From Taenia hydatigena (Eukaryota; Platyhelminthes; Cestoda; Cyclophyllidea; Taeniidae), in assembly GCA_036345935.2 (NCBI GenBank), contig JADWOT020000001.1, forward strand, positions 13,486,082 to 13,550,081: a DNA stretch of 64,000 bases, given 5' to 3'. Both the position numbers and the translations under genes were made by a program. Below the pieces are notes generated by a model. The model made no database searches. It saw only the letters and a list, made by a program, of their open reading frames with translations, and was not told the origin of the DNA. This document shows, piece by piece, positions 52,101 to 63,500 of this stretch. The stretch's first letter is position 1. The number at the start of each line of letters is the position of its first letter.

Positions 52101-52880
52101 AGTAAGGCATGGAGGCAGCGGACAGAGAAGTAGAAGAACGCGAGAACGGTTGATAACGAATCGGTGTTTTAGGCACTGTAGCACCAAAAGAGACCAGAAA
52201 CTGCTCAAACAGTGCATGTTTGATGCATTTCCTGACAGAGTGCAATAATGTATTGAATATCATTGGCGACAAAAGTGTGTGGGACTGAACAGGTTAAATG
52301 GATGGTATTGGCACAGCTCTGCCACTTTAAGACTGAGGCCGCGTTATTCATGATCAAATAATACCTGATTCGCAACTGCATGTTGTATATAGTGCTAAAA
52401 GTCTTAAATATTTCTGGAACGAATTTTTGGCAAGGCTTTGAACACAACGAGAAAAACTAGTAAGTTTGGTGAAATGAACAGAAAACAAGTGATCTAGTCA
52501 AAAAAATTATTAGTGAAACACCAGACTAGTGTAAAAAGCTGGAACTTGAGTAATTTGTGGGGAGTAGCTGAAATAGCATGTAAAGCAAGGGAGGCAGTAG
52601 AATGCGCAGTTGGTTAAGAAATTTGAGAGTTGAGTGGTTACAACCAATCGGAGAACTGACGCCTGCGACATTGATGGAGGAGAAAGGCAAGTTTGTGAGA
52701 TTATCCCTCTGCTTAACGCGGTATTTCTACTATAAGGGTGTTATAGACATTACTTGTTGTTGTTGTTGTTGATGCACATGCATGTTCAGCCAGCGGTTAG
52801 CGGAGGAGGACCAATGTCCCCAGGAGGCACTTCCAAATCTGTTTCTTCTTGCGGAAGATGTACCATAACCATCTTCAATG
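46132..52880 (+). repeat. Tandem segment, unit 2
   Basis: Collinear with 39308-46060, offset about 6.83 kb, with scattered substitutions and short indels (for example the run of C at about 49765). It begins at AGCAGTAGAAGAGGCGG immediately after an N and continues past the end of unit 1 into a pyrimidine-rich tract and the H2B region. Confidence 0.9.
52753..52772 (+). repeat. (TTG)n microsatellite, unit 2
   Basis: About six TTG repeats, the counterpart of 45917-45937. On the minus strand this gives a short polyglutamine or polyasparagine run in open frames; I see no reason to treat it as coding. Confidence 0.85.
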
Positions 52881-53240
52881 TCGTCATTGCTGTATTCTTC
52901 ATCTTCGCCATATCTACGAACTCCTCTTCCCACTTTCCAAGCCGTCCCCATTCTCCTCCATTGTCGTCGTCGACATCGTCCTTATCATCACTGTTGTTTC
53001 TGGAATCTTCATCATCTCTATACATCGGCGATCTACTTTTCGTTTATTCCAGCGCCAAATTCTACCCTCCTCCTCATCATTCATGTCATAGTTATCACCG
53101 TCTATTCCGCCATCTCTATCGCATCCACCGTTGTTGTCTACGTCGTATTTGCCTTCACCATACTTATCACGTCGAACATCATCATCCTCATTGCCGCCAC
53201 GGTCGACAGCACCTCCAACCTATCCGGCGTTGGCGTTAGA
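52880..53240 (+). repeat. Pyrimidine-rich low-complexity tract
   Basis: The plus strand is rich in TC-containing triplets (TCATC, TCGTC, CTTC, CACC). This keeps several frames open at once: plus 52754-53239 (161 codons) and 52878-53315 (145), minus 52786-53025 (Asp/Glu-rich) and 52730-52951. Openness in many frames indicates composition, not a gene. Its second half falls in the left arm of the small inverted repeat. It is absent from tandem unit 1. Confidence 0.7.
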
Positions 53241-53746
53241 TTAGCCCTCCTCAAGAGGCACTTCCGACTTCATTTTGTCCTCCTTCTCCAGCGATGCAGC
53301 TTGCAGACCGACTGACATTAAGGCCAGTACGGTCATACTAGTGCAGAATCGGATGGTTGGCATGGGTAGATGGAGCAAATGTTAATTTTCAGCAATCCTG
53401 TCTAGACTTTCACGATTTGGCAATGACCTTCAACATCCATTATTCCAGCGCCACATGGACGCCGTCAAGACATGAGAGGATTGCGGTCATGCAGCAGAAG
53501 AGGAGGGCGATGAGTTCAAAAAATAAAATGATCACTTCAAAGCAAGTTTTGCCTACATTTAAATTCTAATTAACAAATGAGGTTGACTTAACAGTTTTTA
53601 ATGTAAGGGGAGTAAAATAAGAAAAATGTTTTGGTGTTTGAGTGCACTAAATCGAGGCATTGATTGGCTAATCCAACGACGCCATCTATGCACACAAAAA
53701 ACTGGTGCGATTCGCTGTCATCATCTACTTTGTATCAATGCCCAAT
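53058..53746 (+). repeat. Small inverted repeat, left arm (about 690 bp)
   Basis: Reverse complement of 54924-55612. The inner edge is sharp at CCCAAT (53741-53746); the outer edge fades over about 40 bp. The inner 550 bp are almost identical: a 70-codon frame (53357-53569, starts MAWVDGANVNF) is identical to that at 55101-55313 on the other strand. Confidence 0.93.
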
Positions 53747-54332
53747 TATCAATTGTTTGATATTTTGGACGTTGTGAAAAATATTAAGGAAAGCAGTTTG
53801 TTGTGAATATCTGGGCAAATGCTTATCAAACGCTTTTCCATGAAACAAATGGAGCCGGTTGCTAGCAATTCTTTCCCATTCCAATTTAATAAAACGACAC
53901 CAACCACGAACACTCGTGCCACAATGACTTTGATGACCCACCTGACCACGTCCAAATTTCATGCAATGATTTTGCACGTCCCCAACCCACTGATGTAGAG
54001 CACAGCCTTGCGGCCCATCCAATAGTATAATCCTTTTGTGAGACCCCTGAGAACCGAAAGCACTCGAAACGCTCAATCTGGTGCAAAGCTTATTTCATTC
54101 CTTCTCTTAGCGCTGAACCTCATAGCCATCCTCACATCAGCCATTGTATCTCCTATTCCCCTCCTTCGACCTCCCCTTCCTACATCTAGCGATGACCGCA
54201 GCCGATACCGACACTAGCACTTCGAGATCGCCCAGACAATGAGAATGAGGACTAGACATAGGGAGAAAGCGGCAGTGACTACGCACATTTTTGTCCACAG
54301 CAATCAAAAATGAATGTGGTAGTGGTGGTGGT
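53747..54332. other. Left part of the spacer between the small inverted arms
   Basis: No gene is recognised. Minus-strand frames 53735-54076 and 53749-53955 start or end in repeat sequence and have no known motif. The first 40 bp (TATCAATTGTTTGATATTTT…) match the end of tandem unit 1 at 46090-46130. Confidence 0.5.
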
Positions 54333-54348
54333 GGCCCTCAACAGGGTC
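54333..54348 (-). terminator. Decayed histone-type 3' hairpin
   Basis: Minus strand GACCCT-GTTG-AGGGCC followed by ACCACCA, 56 nt beyond the H2B stop codon. Replication-dependent histone mRNAs end in a 6-bp stem with a four-base loop flanked by ACCA-like sequence 3'. Here one stem pair is mismatched and the loop departs from the usual UUUC type. Confidence 0.5.
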
Positions 54349-54403
54349 GTGGAGTGCAGTGCAACTAGTCGGCGGCACCGGCAGCACTCTACATCCAACT
54401 CAT

Positions 54404-54747
54404 CTACTTTGAGCTGGTGTACTTGGTCACAGCCTTGGTACCCTCCGACACCGCGTGCTTCGCCAACTCACCAGGCAGCAGCAGACGCACAGCAGTCTGA
54501 ATCTCTCTGCTCGTGATTGTCGACTTCTTGTTGTAGCGCGCCAACCGGCTCGACTCAGCAGCGATTCGCTCAAAGACGTCGTTCATAAAGGAGTTCATGA
54601 TGGACATCGCCTTCGACGAGATGCCCATGTTCTCACGCACCTGGCGCAACACCTTGTAGATGTAGATGGCGAAGGTCTCCTTCCTCCTCGGCACCTCGCC
54701 TTCAACGCTTTCCTTGCAGATTTGCCCGATACTACTTTAGGAGCCAT
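54404..54747 (-). pseudogene. Histone H2B, frameshifted in the N-terminal tail
   Basis: H2B is a core nucleosome histone that pairs with H2A. On the minus strand the ATG at 54745-54747 gives [17 protein letters not shown], then the frame is lost by a net one-base deletion near 54700. The remaining frame (54404-54696) gives [18 protein letters not shown], the full histone fold and the canonical end [14 protein letters not shown], with stop TAG at 54404-54406. The tail is shorter than usual (about 113 residues in all against about 120-125). In the fold, the usual HPDTG is RENMG, and NSFMND and RLARYNKKS differ from the animal consensus. The body has no stop, so decay is recent, or the shift is a sequence error, or this is a variant gene. 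It lies alone between the two arms of an inverted repeat. Confidence 0.9.
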
Positions 54748-54818
54748 GACAACTTCCTCCGCTCTTAATAGTCAGTGAAGCTCAGCAAAATTCACTTCGA
54801 GACTGCCATCACCACATT

Positions 54819-54826
54819 TATTTATA
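54819..54826 (-). promoter_or_regulatory. TATA box of H2B
   Basis: TATAAATA on the minus strand, 72 nt upstream of the H2B ATG, a normal distance for a histone gene. Confidence 0.7.
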
Positions 54827-54923
54827 GACAAATCTTCCATCACTATCACTGACAAAGTTTGAATTGTCAATGGCTTACGTGTCAGCCAATAGCAATAAGG
54901 AAAATTGCATCAGGCATCTTCTC

Positions 54924-54928
54924 ATTGG
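54924..54928 (-). promoter_or_regulatory. CCAAT box upstream of H2B, at the edge of the right arm
   Basis: CCAAT on the minus strand about 100 nt upstream of the TATA box; a second, in the other orientation, lies at 54886-54890. Paired CCAAT and TATA boxes are usual for histone promoters. This one is the first five bases of the right inverted arm; the left arm ends in the same sequence (53742-53746). A TATAAAG-like word in the opposite direction at 54935-54941 would suit a divergent partner gene, which is not present. Confidence 0.5.
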
Positions 54929-55612
54929 GCATTGATATAAAGTAGATGATGACAGCGAATCGCACCAGTTTTTTGTGTGCATAGATGGCGTCGTTGGATT
55001 AGCCAATCAATGCCTCGATTTAGTGCACTCAAACACCAAAACATTTTTCTTATTTTACTCCCCTTACATTAAAAACTGTTAAGTCAACCTCATTTGTTAA
55101 TTAGAATTTAAATGTAGGCAAAACTTGCTTTGAAGTGATCATTTTATTTTTTGAACTCATCGCCCTCCTCTTCTGCTGCATGACCGCAATCCTCTCATGT
55201 CTTGACGGCGTCCATGTGGCGCTGGAATAATGGATGTTGAAGGTCATTGCCAAATCGTGAAAGTCTAGACAGGATTGCTGAAAATTAACATTTGCTCCAT
55301 CTACCCATGCCAACCATCCGATTCTGCACTAGTATGACCGTACTGGCCTTAATGTCAGTCGGTCTGCAAGCTGCATCGCTGGAGAAGGAGGACAAAATGA
55401 AGTCGGAAGTGCCTCTTGAGGAGGGCTAATCTAACGCCAACGCCGGATAGGTTGGAGGTGCTGTCGACCGTGGCGGCAATGAGGATGATGATGTTCGACG
55501 TGATAAGTATGGTGAAGGCAAATACGACGTAGACAACAACGGTGGATGCGATAGAGATGGCGGAATAGACGGTGATACATATGACATGACTGATTATGGT
55601 GAGGATAGAATT
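54924..55612 (-). repeat. Small inverted repeat, right arm (about 690 bp)
   Basis: Reverse complement of 53058-53746. The inner edge, ATTGGGCATTGATA, differs from the left arm by one base in the first 25. The outer edge fades near 55600 (CTCACCATAATCAGTC against CTCCTCCTCATCATTC). Confidence 0.93.
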
Positions 55613-55899
55613 CCCAGCATAAGACGACATAAAATTTTTGTTCACATCTAAGTTTGTCTGACAGCCGTGTATGTGATAATGCCAATTTTAACATGGATGC
55701 GGTATTCTCAAGTACGATTTCCCCAATTTGACTTCCACCACATTGTGAGTCGACAGGCAGTAAATAAGAATGCTCTCTAACTCTCGAATTTGTTCAATCC
55801 AGCGACCCACTGTGTGCATCTTGAGGCGATACAGTGACAGATGAATAATCATGTGAGGTGTTTGCCAGTAAATTGACTCTAGATGTTCCTGCAGTATTA
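55613..55899. other. Spacer, unidentified minus frame
   Basis: A minus-strand frame of 89 codons (55688-55957) runs from the first minisatellite unit to LRIPHPC-stop. It has no known family and is not called a gene. Confidence 0.4.
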
Positions 55900-56285
55900 T
55901 CCGTGACAGTGGGCTATTTTTTGTATTTGTGCACACGAGAGGGCGATTTTCACTCATTCTGCAGTCAATCTTGTTGCATTAGTCTAAAAAAGGCTGCGAC
56001 TTTCACTCTTTCTTCAGTTACTTTTGTTGCATTGGCCTACACGAGACTGCGGTTTTCGTTCCTTCTGTGGGCAACTTTGTCGTATTCGTCCACACGAGAC
56101 TGCGGTTTTCCCTCCTCCTTTAGTCAATTTTGTAGTGCCTGTCTACATAAGGATGTGATTTTGCTCCTTCTCTAAGCAATTTTGTTGTATTGTTATGCAA
56201 GTACCTGTGATTTTCGTTTTTTCTTTGGCTATTTTGTTGCATTGGTCTACACGAGGCTGAGATTTTCGCTCCTTCTCTGAATGAA
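55900..56285 (+). repeat. Minisatellite, about 53-bp unit, about seven copies
   Basis: Units share the layout TTTTGTTGCATTGGTCTACAC, GAGACTGCGGTTTTCG, CTCCTTCTCTAAGCAA. The CACGAGAC-like word recurs at about 55935, 55987 (degenerate), 56041, 56094, 56146 (degenerate), 56198 (degenerate) and 56250, that is every 52-53 bp. Units are diverged (roughly 70-85% identical). The period is not a multiple of three, so the 105-codon frame through it (55858-56175) is not a repeat protein. Confidence 0.88.
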
Positions 56286-56324
56286 CGTGCGTGATGACGC
56301 TGGTCCAGGCAGTGCACGTACTGG

Positions 56325-57085
56325 TGACCTAGTCTGCTTTCGAAATCAGAGCAAAAGTGGATTGGACCAGCCTTTCGACAATGTTGCAGCCGACAGATCA
56401 AAATCTTATTGCATTTATTAACAGTATTGTTTGCTGCCTCTCTTACGCCTAAATTTGCTTCAACGCAGCAGCACAAATGCATGGCCAGTAACGTTCAGTT
56501 AGATCTCCGTTTGCAGAAAATGTTTCGTGTTTATCCAACAATGACGTATTTCTTTTGCCCGTTTGGATTGAGTATAGTGCCTAGAGGAGCAGTGATTGGA
56601 TTAGCTACTTTTCTACAGGTGATGTGTCCTCCTCGACGTATATTAAATACTGTTAGACCTGAACCAGGGTACAGTAAGACATGGAGGCAGCTGACGGTTA
56701 AATAGGAAAGTGCGGGAGCGTTTGGTAACTGATTGGCATTTTGGACACTGCAGCACAAAAATGAGACCAGAAACTGCTCATAGGATACGGGCCTTACATG
56801 GAAAGCAGTTACGCCATTTGTGACACATTTGTGGTGTTTCGTGAGGTCAGTTTTTATCCCATCATGCTACATGCTTTTACACTGCACTTGATTGCTGATC
56901 ATTTCAGTACATGCTATTCCATTGAATAGGGTAATACCAAAGGAAGGGTCAGTGACGTTGGTGGTGGAAACGAATACTCCGTCTAGGGTGCGATCACGAT
57001 CACTCCAAAAAATAATTGAGTGTAAGTGTGTAGAAGTGCGTTTCTTGGAGTGCATTTGCATAGTTTGCATTCTCAAGTGCTTCTT
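56325..57085 (-). repeat. Repeat family X, deleted copy H
   Basis: Same orientation as copy D, with D's 58405-59815 reduced by internal deletions. Landmarks: GATTGGACCAGCCTTTCGACAA (D: GATTGGACTCGCCTTATCACAA), GAGGCAGCTGACGGTTAA, ATGAGACCAGAAACTGCTCA, CTTGATTGCTGATCATT, ATTGAATAGGGTAATA. Confidence 0.75.
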
Positions 57086-57572
57086 CCAATCTTTCAGAAG
57101 AGAACAGATAATTCTTTCGTGGCACAAGGGAGTGAAACAAGCAAACTTGAAGGTCAGCTCGCTATGATTTACCATGTAGAATGATATGGACTCTGATAGT
57201 ATTATCTGCTTGCTATATTCTGCAAGTGTGGAAGTTCGTAAATTGTCCACACGCCTACGACAGTGCACCCGGATTTCCAATTTTACAGTCTCTTCAGTTA
57301 TTCTACTTAGGAGCTCAAGAGTAATCCGGCCTGTGCCAGTAAGACCCTCCATTATCAGACTATTACAAGCACATTCCTTTGCCTAAAACCACTGCATTTC
57401 TATGAGACTGTACTGTCACAATCGCGTGACACTCACATCAAAACAATATTGATTAGTGGGAAACTAGGGAGATCATTTGAACCACAAAAGTCAAGTGCCC
57501 TACTAAACCAACATAAAGTATCTTATACTTGCCTACTTTTCGAAAAGTATCAGCTAGTGATCAAAGAGACCT
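57086..57572. other. Spacer between copies H and D
   Basis: The minus-strand frame 56867-57352 (161 codons) begins here (MEGLTGTGRITLELLSRITE) and runs into copy H. The first 40 or so codons are outside the repeat and look protein-like, but no family is recognised. Confidence 0.35.
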
Positions 57573-60500
57573 AGTACAGGGTTAATGATAGCTCATGTCT
57601 ACAAGGGAAGTGACCATTACTCTGACGCTGATACGACGGCCTCAAGAGGTCGCATCAGGTATCAGTGGCAGCTAGTGAGACATGGCAACTCAAGCAGTCC
57701 TTTGGACAATTAGTGCCATAGTTGACAACTTATAATTACCATCCATTCGTACAACTTTTCGTTCCCCTTCACACTTCGTCCATAGCTGAATTGCTAGCCT
57801 ACGTGGATGTTGCATCGAATTCAGATTGAATGGCTGTCAAAATTGCAGCGATTATTTGGATAAACAACTGTCAACACGATGCTGGTTGGTGCATGTCTTG
57901 GAGGCACAGCAAGAGGAGGTGGAAGAGTTGAAGACAGAAATCGAAATATTCGAAAACCGATTGAGCGACAGCTTGTAAATCCTTTCCTTAATTTCATCAT
58001 CTGAGTGTCAGACACCTAAATATGGTGGTGAATAAGTGGAATTTTTGCCCAAATGATCAACAATACTAAAATGTATTAAACTAACACTCATGGATTGAAT
58101 CTTATTAAACGATCACTACTCGCGCCCTAAAATCACGTCATATTATGCATAAGTTGTGATTTGCTATTGTGCACTTGTTCAAGCAGAGTGTTAGGAATGG
58201 AACATTTGTCCTTCCGTTGTAAAATTGGGATAATTTGCGTGCATTTCAGGGCGAAGCAGCTGTCTCCTCTTCTTCTGCCTCCAATATCGTGGCAACAGCC
58301 ATTAAGTGGGAAGTTAACTCCACAAATCACAGCAACATTTCGTTTCCATTTTAAACTCTGAGGATTTATCAGAATGACACGTTGAAAAATGAAGGCCACA
58401 TACCAAGTCTGTTTTCGGATCCACGGGAAAAAGGAGGATTGGACTCGCCTTATCACAATATTGCAGTTGACTAAACAAAGTCTCACAAACTTTGTTGACA
58501 GAATTGCTTGTTGCCTCTCTCAAAGCCAAATACTTTCCCATCTCAGTGGTACCAGCATTTGATAGGTGACATCTGGTTTTATCTTTGTTTCCAAAAAAGC
58601 TTTGCCTTGACGCGGCAATGGCGTTTTTCCTTCCTCCGTATAGACCATGTAGACCTCCTAGCAAAGCACTGATTAGTTCGACCACTTTTTGTTTGCAAGT
58701 GGTGTCTTTGCTTTGACGCAAATCTTACGTTGTTTAACCTGCACTATTCTCCTACAGATAGGTTGCTATACAATTCAGCAGAGCATAGAGGCAGCGGACG
58801 TTAAATCAGAAAAGCATTAGAACTGCCTACTCCAAATGAGACCAGAACCCACTCATAGGGTACGGGCGTATTATGAAACCACTTGCTTTATTTATGACAC
58901 ATTTGGAAATAAGGAAAGTGTTCATAGTAGCATCAAAGGTAATTCAGACGGTGCATGTCTGACCAATTTCCCAACAAAGTGTGGTACTGTGTTGAACATC
59001 ATCAGCGAGAGAAGTGTGTTTGACTCAAAACGTTAACTGGCCATTATTGGCACAGCTTTACTATTTTGAGAAAAAGAACTCACTGCTCATGATCAAACAA
59101 TACCTGATTTTGAACTGGATGTTGCTTGTAGTGCTAATACTCCTCCAACATTTCTGACGCAAAAGTAAAAGGGCATTTTTGGATAAAACGGAGAAAGCTT
59201 ATGAAGTTGGCAGAATAAGTAAAGAAGAAGTGATTTAGGCATAAGATTTTAGGGAAACACCAGGCAAATGTCAAAAAAGCTGAAGTGCTTCGTGATTTTG
59301 AGCAGTGACTAAGACAGTAAAAAAGAAAAGAGAAGTAACAGAGTATGCAGTTCGCAAGGGAAGTTGTGAGTGGAATGGTCATTAGTAAAGTGACTTGGCA
59401 CCCCACTGAGGTTATGCTGCGTGGGCCTGGGTTAGTATACACACCAAGGTGACAGAAGTGGAACGCTTGGGGTCGCTGACTCACTTGTTACGTTTAAATC
59501 AGCTGCGCCTTTGGTCTGCCCTGCTGCTTTTTATTCTTCTATACGCCTCTCCGCATATTTGTGCTAGTTCGTACAGTCAAGTCTATCCCATCACATTACA
59601 TCCCTTCGCACCGGACTTGATTGCAGACCATTGCGCGTATATATTACTGCATTGAATAAGGTAATATTAAAGGATGAGGCAATGACGTCTGTGGTGGAGA
59701 TGGATGCTGTGTTCATGGATATGTTGGCGGCCACATCAACAGATAAATGAGTGCAAGCACGTTGAAGCGCATTTGTGGAAGGCGGCCGTTTATTTTGCAT
59801 TCGCAAATGCATCGTCAATTGCACGAAACCTTGCAAGGTGAGCCGCAATGTTGGTACACATCAATGTACGCAAATTGAAAAAGTTGCGGACACACACCAC
59901 TTTAGTATAAATGTGCATTTTCTGATCCTATTTCTGCATGCATAGTTTCCTAACATTTGTCATCCCTCTGCTTTGTTATTCAAGTACGTAGATTTAAATC
60001 TTCAAAGCGTAATCAAGTTCCTTTAGGCTAGTTTGCGTTCACGCATTTATGGCTGCAATTTTTTACTTATTAAAATCCTGCAATGTGTTCTTGGTGATTT
60101 GAAGCCTTACTGCAGACAAACTTTCCCATCTCAGTGGTATCTGTCTTTGCACATTCGCAAATGCCACCAATTAAGAGATTATAGTGCTTTTGGCAGACAT
60201 AACGCCACAAAGCGGGCATTGCATGACCAATCCCAAATAACGAATAGGATTTGCTCCGTCACTTCTCCATCACATCCCATTTTGTGTCTTCTTCTCTATG
60301 CTACCGTAGCTGCCTCCCCCAACCTCCCTTTCCTTTATCCATAGCTCCATCCCTCCCTTCAGTCACTTTTGCATGCACTCATTCATCCTAGTATGTGTGC
60401 ATGTCTACAAGTCCAACCACATAATATTTTAATTAGCATTTTCTACCTCATTCTAATTCTATTTTCTTCCTATCTTTTAGGCTCTCTTCCTTTTTCTTTC

Positions 60501-63500
60501 CATGCCTTACTTGCGCGTTCCTTGTTGCAGTTGTCCATGCACATACGAATGCAATCTACGAGGCTGCATTGTACACTACATCAACTGGATTGCATTTATT
60601 AGTCTTCTTTTGGCACTGTCGAGCCCGTCTTGATCCCAGTGTCTACTACTGTCTCCAACATCACTGCTTTTTCCTTAGCTTAACTATTTTAAAACAGCGA
60701 TTTGCATCTTATTCCAAGTAATAGTTTTGATTGCACAAATGAGAAGAGGTGTCACTTTGTAGCGCCAATGGGGCACCTAAATGGCCTCAATGAGTGCGCT
60801 CAGATGGTGTGTTGAGATTACCAACCACACGAGGCCAAGTCGTGGAACACGACTAGGAGGCAGTCCAAGTCTCCGACCCATCAACAGCCCTCATACCCCC
60901 AACAAATCTCGGTACGTCAAAAGATGCACAAACTAAGCAAATGCCAATTGAATACCGAAATCAACTCAAAGTATAGGGTTAGCACTCTACTGTTCCCGAT
61001 TGCTTAGTTGTTATGTGTGGTAGTAATTATTGAGGTTGTTTTCAACGCTGGCGGTCTAGGAAACCTTCAAGCTGACCTCGAGTGGTTCACTGTTCCATTT
61101 GTACCTCATTTTAGTCCACATGACCGGCAGCTGCGCGAAACTCCACTATATGTCTCACAGTCCCATGATCCAGATGCTTGTAGGCAAATTGCAAAACATC
61201 TGTCCTACGTCATATGGAAGATATTTGTAACAACCTCAATAGCTATTTAAGGTAGGGATGAATAGGCCCAAGCCAAATTGACAAATCTTCGAGGCAACCA
61301 TTTTGTCAGGAACTAGAATATTAAGGGTTTCGGTTAGCGCTCTTCACTAAACTCTTCTCATTGACAGAGTAAGGGAATGGGATACCTGCTTATGGAATTT
61401 GAGGCAGCGCTGATGACAAATGAGGCGATAAACTGCATATAACTATGCGAGCACCGTAACTTTATTTTTCAAAACTACATTCTTTGAAACAGTAGCAAAG
61501 GGTTGTCATGTGAGGTAGAATAATGCGGAAGGAAAGCGAAGAAAATTCTCGTAATATTCTACAATGGCTGACAAATGCGGAACTGTCGAGATTCTGCCTT
61601 CTTCTACCGGTGAATAACTACAACAGCAATAACAGCAAAACAGTTTTGACTAATAATCTGTGTGCGCAGTTGTCGATCTGGTCGGAATTGTTGCCTAATT
61701 AATCAAATGTGTGAATCTGTCATGGTTGTCTATTTGTCATTTCATTTATACGTCAGATCAGCACAAATTGTAACGCCGTGCGTCGTTGATTAGACCCGCA
61801 ATTCTGCAAAGTCGTATGTCCTTGCCTTAGGACAGAATAACATTTCATTCTGGAATTGCGATCTAATGCGACTGTGTCCGCAATGCTGCTAAAAACGAGT
61901 CAATTCAAAATGGGCGGAAAATCGCGAGTCAAAGCTGCCCTACCACACTTTAATGACCGCCTCCGGTGTAAATATGAGGTGACGTCTTGAAATCAAATAG
62001 CCAAATCACTCCATAGTGAGAGTGTAATTTGCAGTTTAGCAGGAATGATTGGAATCGTGATTTGACCCGAGCCCACTTCTTGTCTACGTGTTGCACATTC
62101 TGCTCAGTGGAAGTTGTCTTAAAAGCAGACACAGTTATTTTGACATTAGCTACACTGTACACCAGGGACGAACCGGTCAAAGCCATGCGTAGACTAATCC
62201 GCATTCTCTTGTCCATGCTAGCGATTCCCATGCATAATTTTGCATTTCCAATTACAAAGAGTTAGATAAATGCCAATTTCAGCAAATTAATAACTTTGCC
62301 GATCTGCCACATAAAACGAATTGGATGAATTCAAAAGTGTAAATGGTGGATTGCTGAAGGGCAGCTGCGTCATCGAGGTCCAAGAAAAAGCTGACAAAAT
62401 GCACATGGATCGTGCAAAGAACGAAGACGGGTACGTCATCAGTGTGTGGAAAAGGATGGTTCGAGTGTTTCATTCGTCAACACTTCTCCTCACCAGTATT
62501 AAATTACTCACTCGATTTGCCTCAGCAACGGTTACCACTTCTGCTTTTATCGTCGACATAAATCCATTCAATTTCCTCCAATTTGGACACAGACAGCTCA
62601 TCCACCACTAATTACAGAAAGCCTTAAAATACGAATCCATGTTTTTAATCGTGCATACAGCTTTCTTGTGAAAATTATTCCTAAATAAATAAGTGTCATC
62701 AAAGTTTACATCCTTGAAATCCAGAGGCGAGAACGAAAAAGCAAAATGTGTTGTAGAACCGCGATTTCAAATATTCTGGATGCGCTACGGGAATCAAAGA
62801 TGATTAAGATGTTCGACTGCCTGACACTTTTGATTGCTGTAGATGGGAGCAGGGTGTACGGGTCTCTCACCACGCTTAACTACCTCATCGAGGATGTCGA
62901 TGCAACATTCGATCTGGAATTCTAAGCACATTTATTACCCTCTCACTTCTGTCCCCAGTTTCTCGCTGTCGAAAGATGAACATCTCACCTAATTGTTAAG
63001 TCCAAGTCAGCCCTAAGTGTGCAATGACGCCCGCTAGCCTGGTATTAGTGTTTTAATTTGTGTCCTGAAGGATAGGAGTAAGTAATGGGATAGGTAAAGT
63101 GAGAAAGCTTGTATGCCACCTGCGTGAATGCTAGAAGGCAAAGGACACACAGAGTAGTGCAATTACTCATGCAATAATTCAGAACAACGCAACAGCAGGG
63201 GAGGCAGAAACGTAACTTGTTCTTCTGTCTTACTAGACACATGATTCCCCCCCAATCCAAACTCATATTCGGATGGTATGGGTGAAGACATCTAAAGCAT
63301 TATGCCTCCACACACTTTGATCCGCAGTACGTTTTCATTCCAACTTCCGAGTAATTATTGCTTTACCGTGATAATTTTTGTACTTATTGTATGAAATGCT
63401 TATAGTTACCTTCATTTTTACCCATTTGTGCGTCAACCATCGACCGCAGCATTTATACCCTTACTTGCTGGAAATGAGTAGGCAAGACTACAAGACTGCA

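Noticed and set aside
52754..53239. 161-codon plus-strand frame rich in Ser and His, with overlapping Asp/Glu-rich minus frames
   Set aside because: The plus strand is a pyrimidine-rich low-complexity tract that keeps several frames open at once; there is no domain, and it is missing from tandem unit 1.
53357..55313. Identical 70-codon frame in both hairpin arms (53357-53569 plus and 55101-55313 minus) as a duplicated gene
   Set aside because: The identity is explained by the near-identical arms; the frame has no known motif and no support as coding sequence.
11352..57580. CAGGGTTAATGAT at the common end of copies A and D as a hAT terminal repeat
   Set aside because: Copies B and C continue with mutually similar sequence past this point, so it is not the general element end, and I could not define a matching opposite terminus.
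60033..60344. C2H2 zinc-finger look-alike (YCRQTFPSQWYLSLHIRKCH)
   Set aside because: Only one of the two cysteines is in place, and the equivalent sequence in copies A and C does not preserve the pattern.
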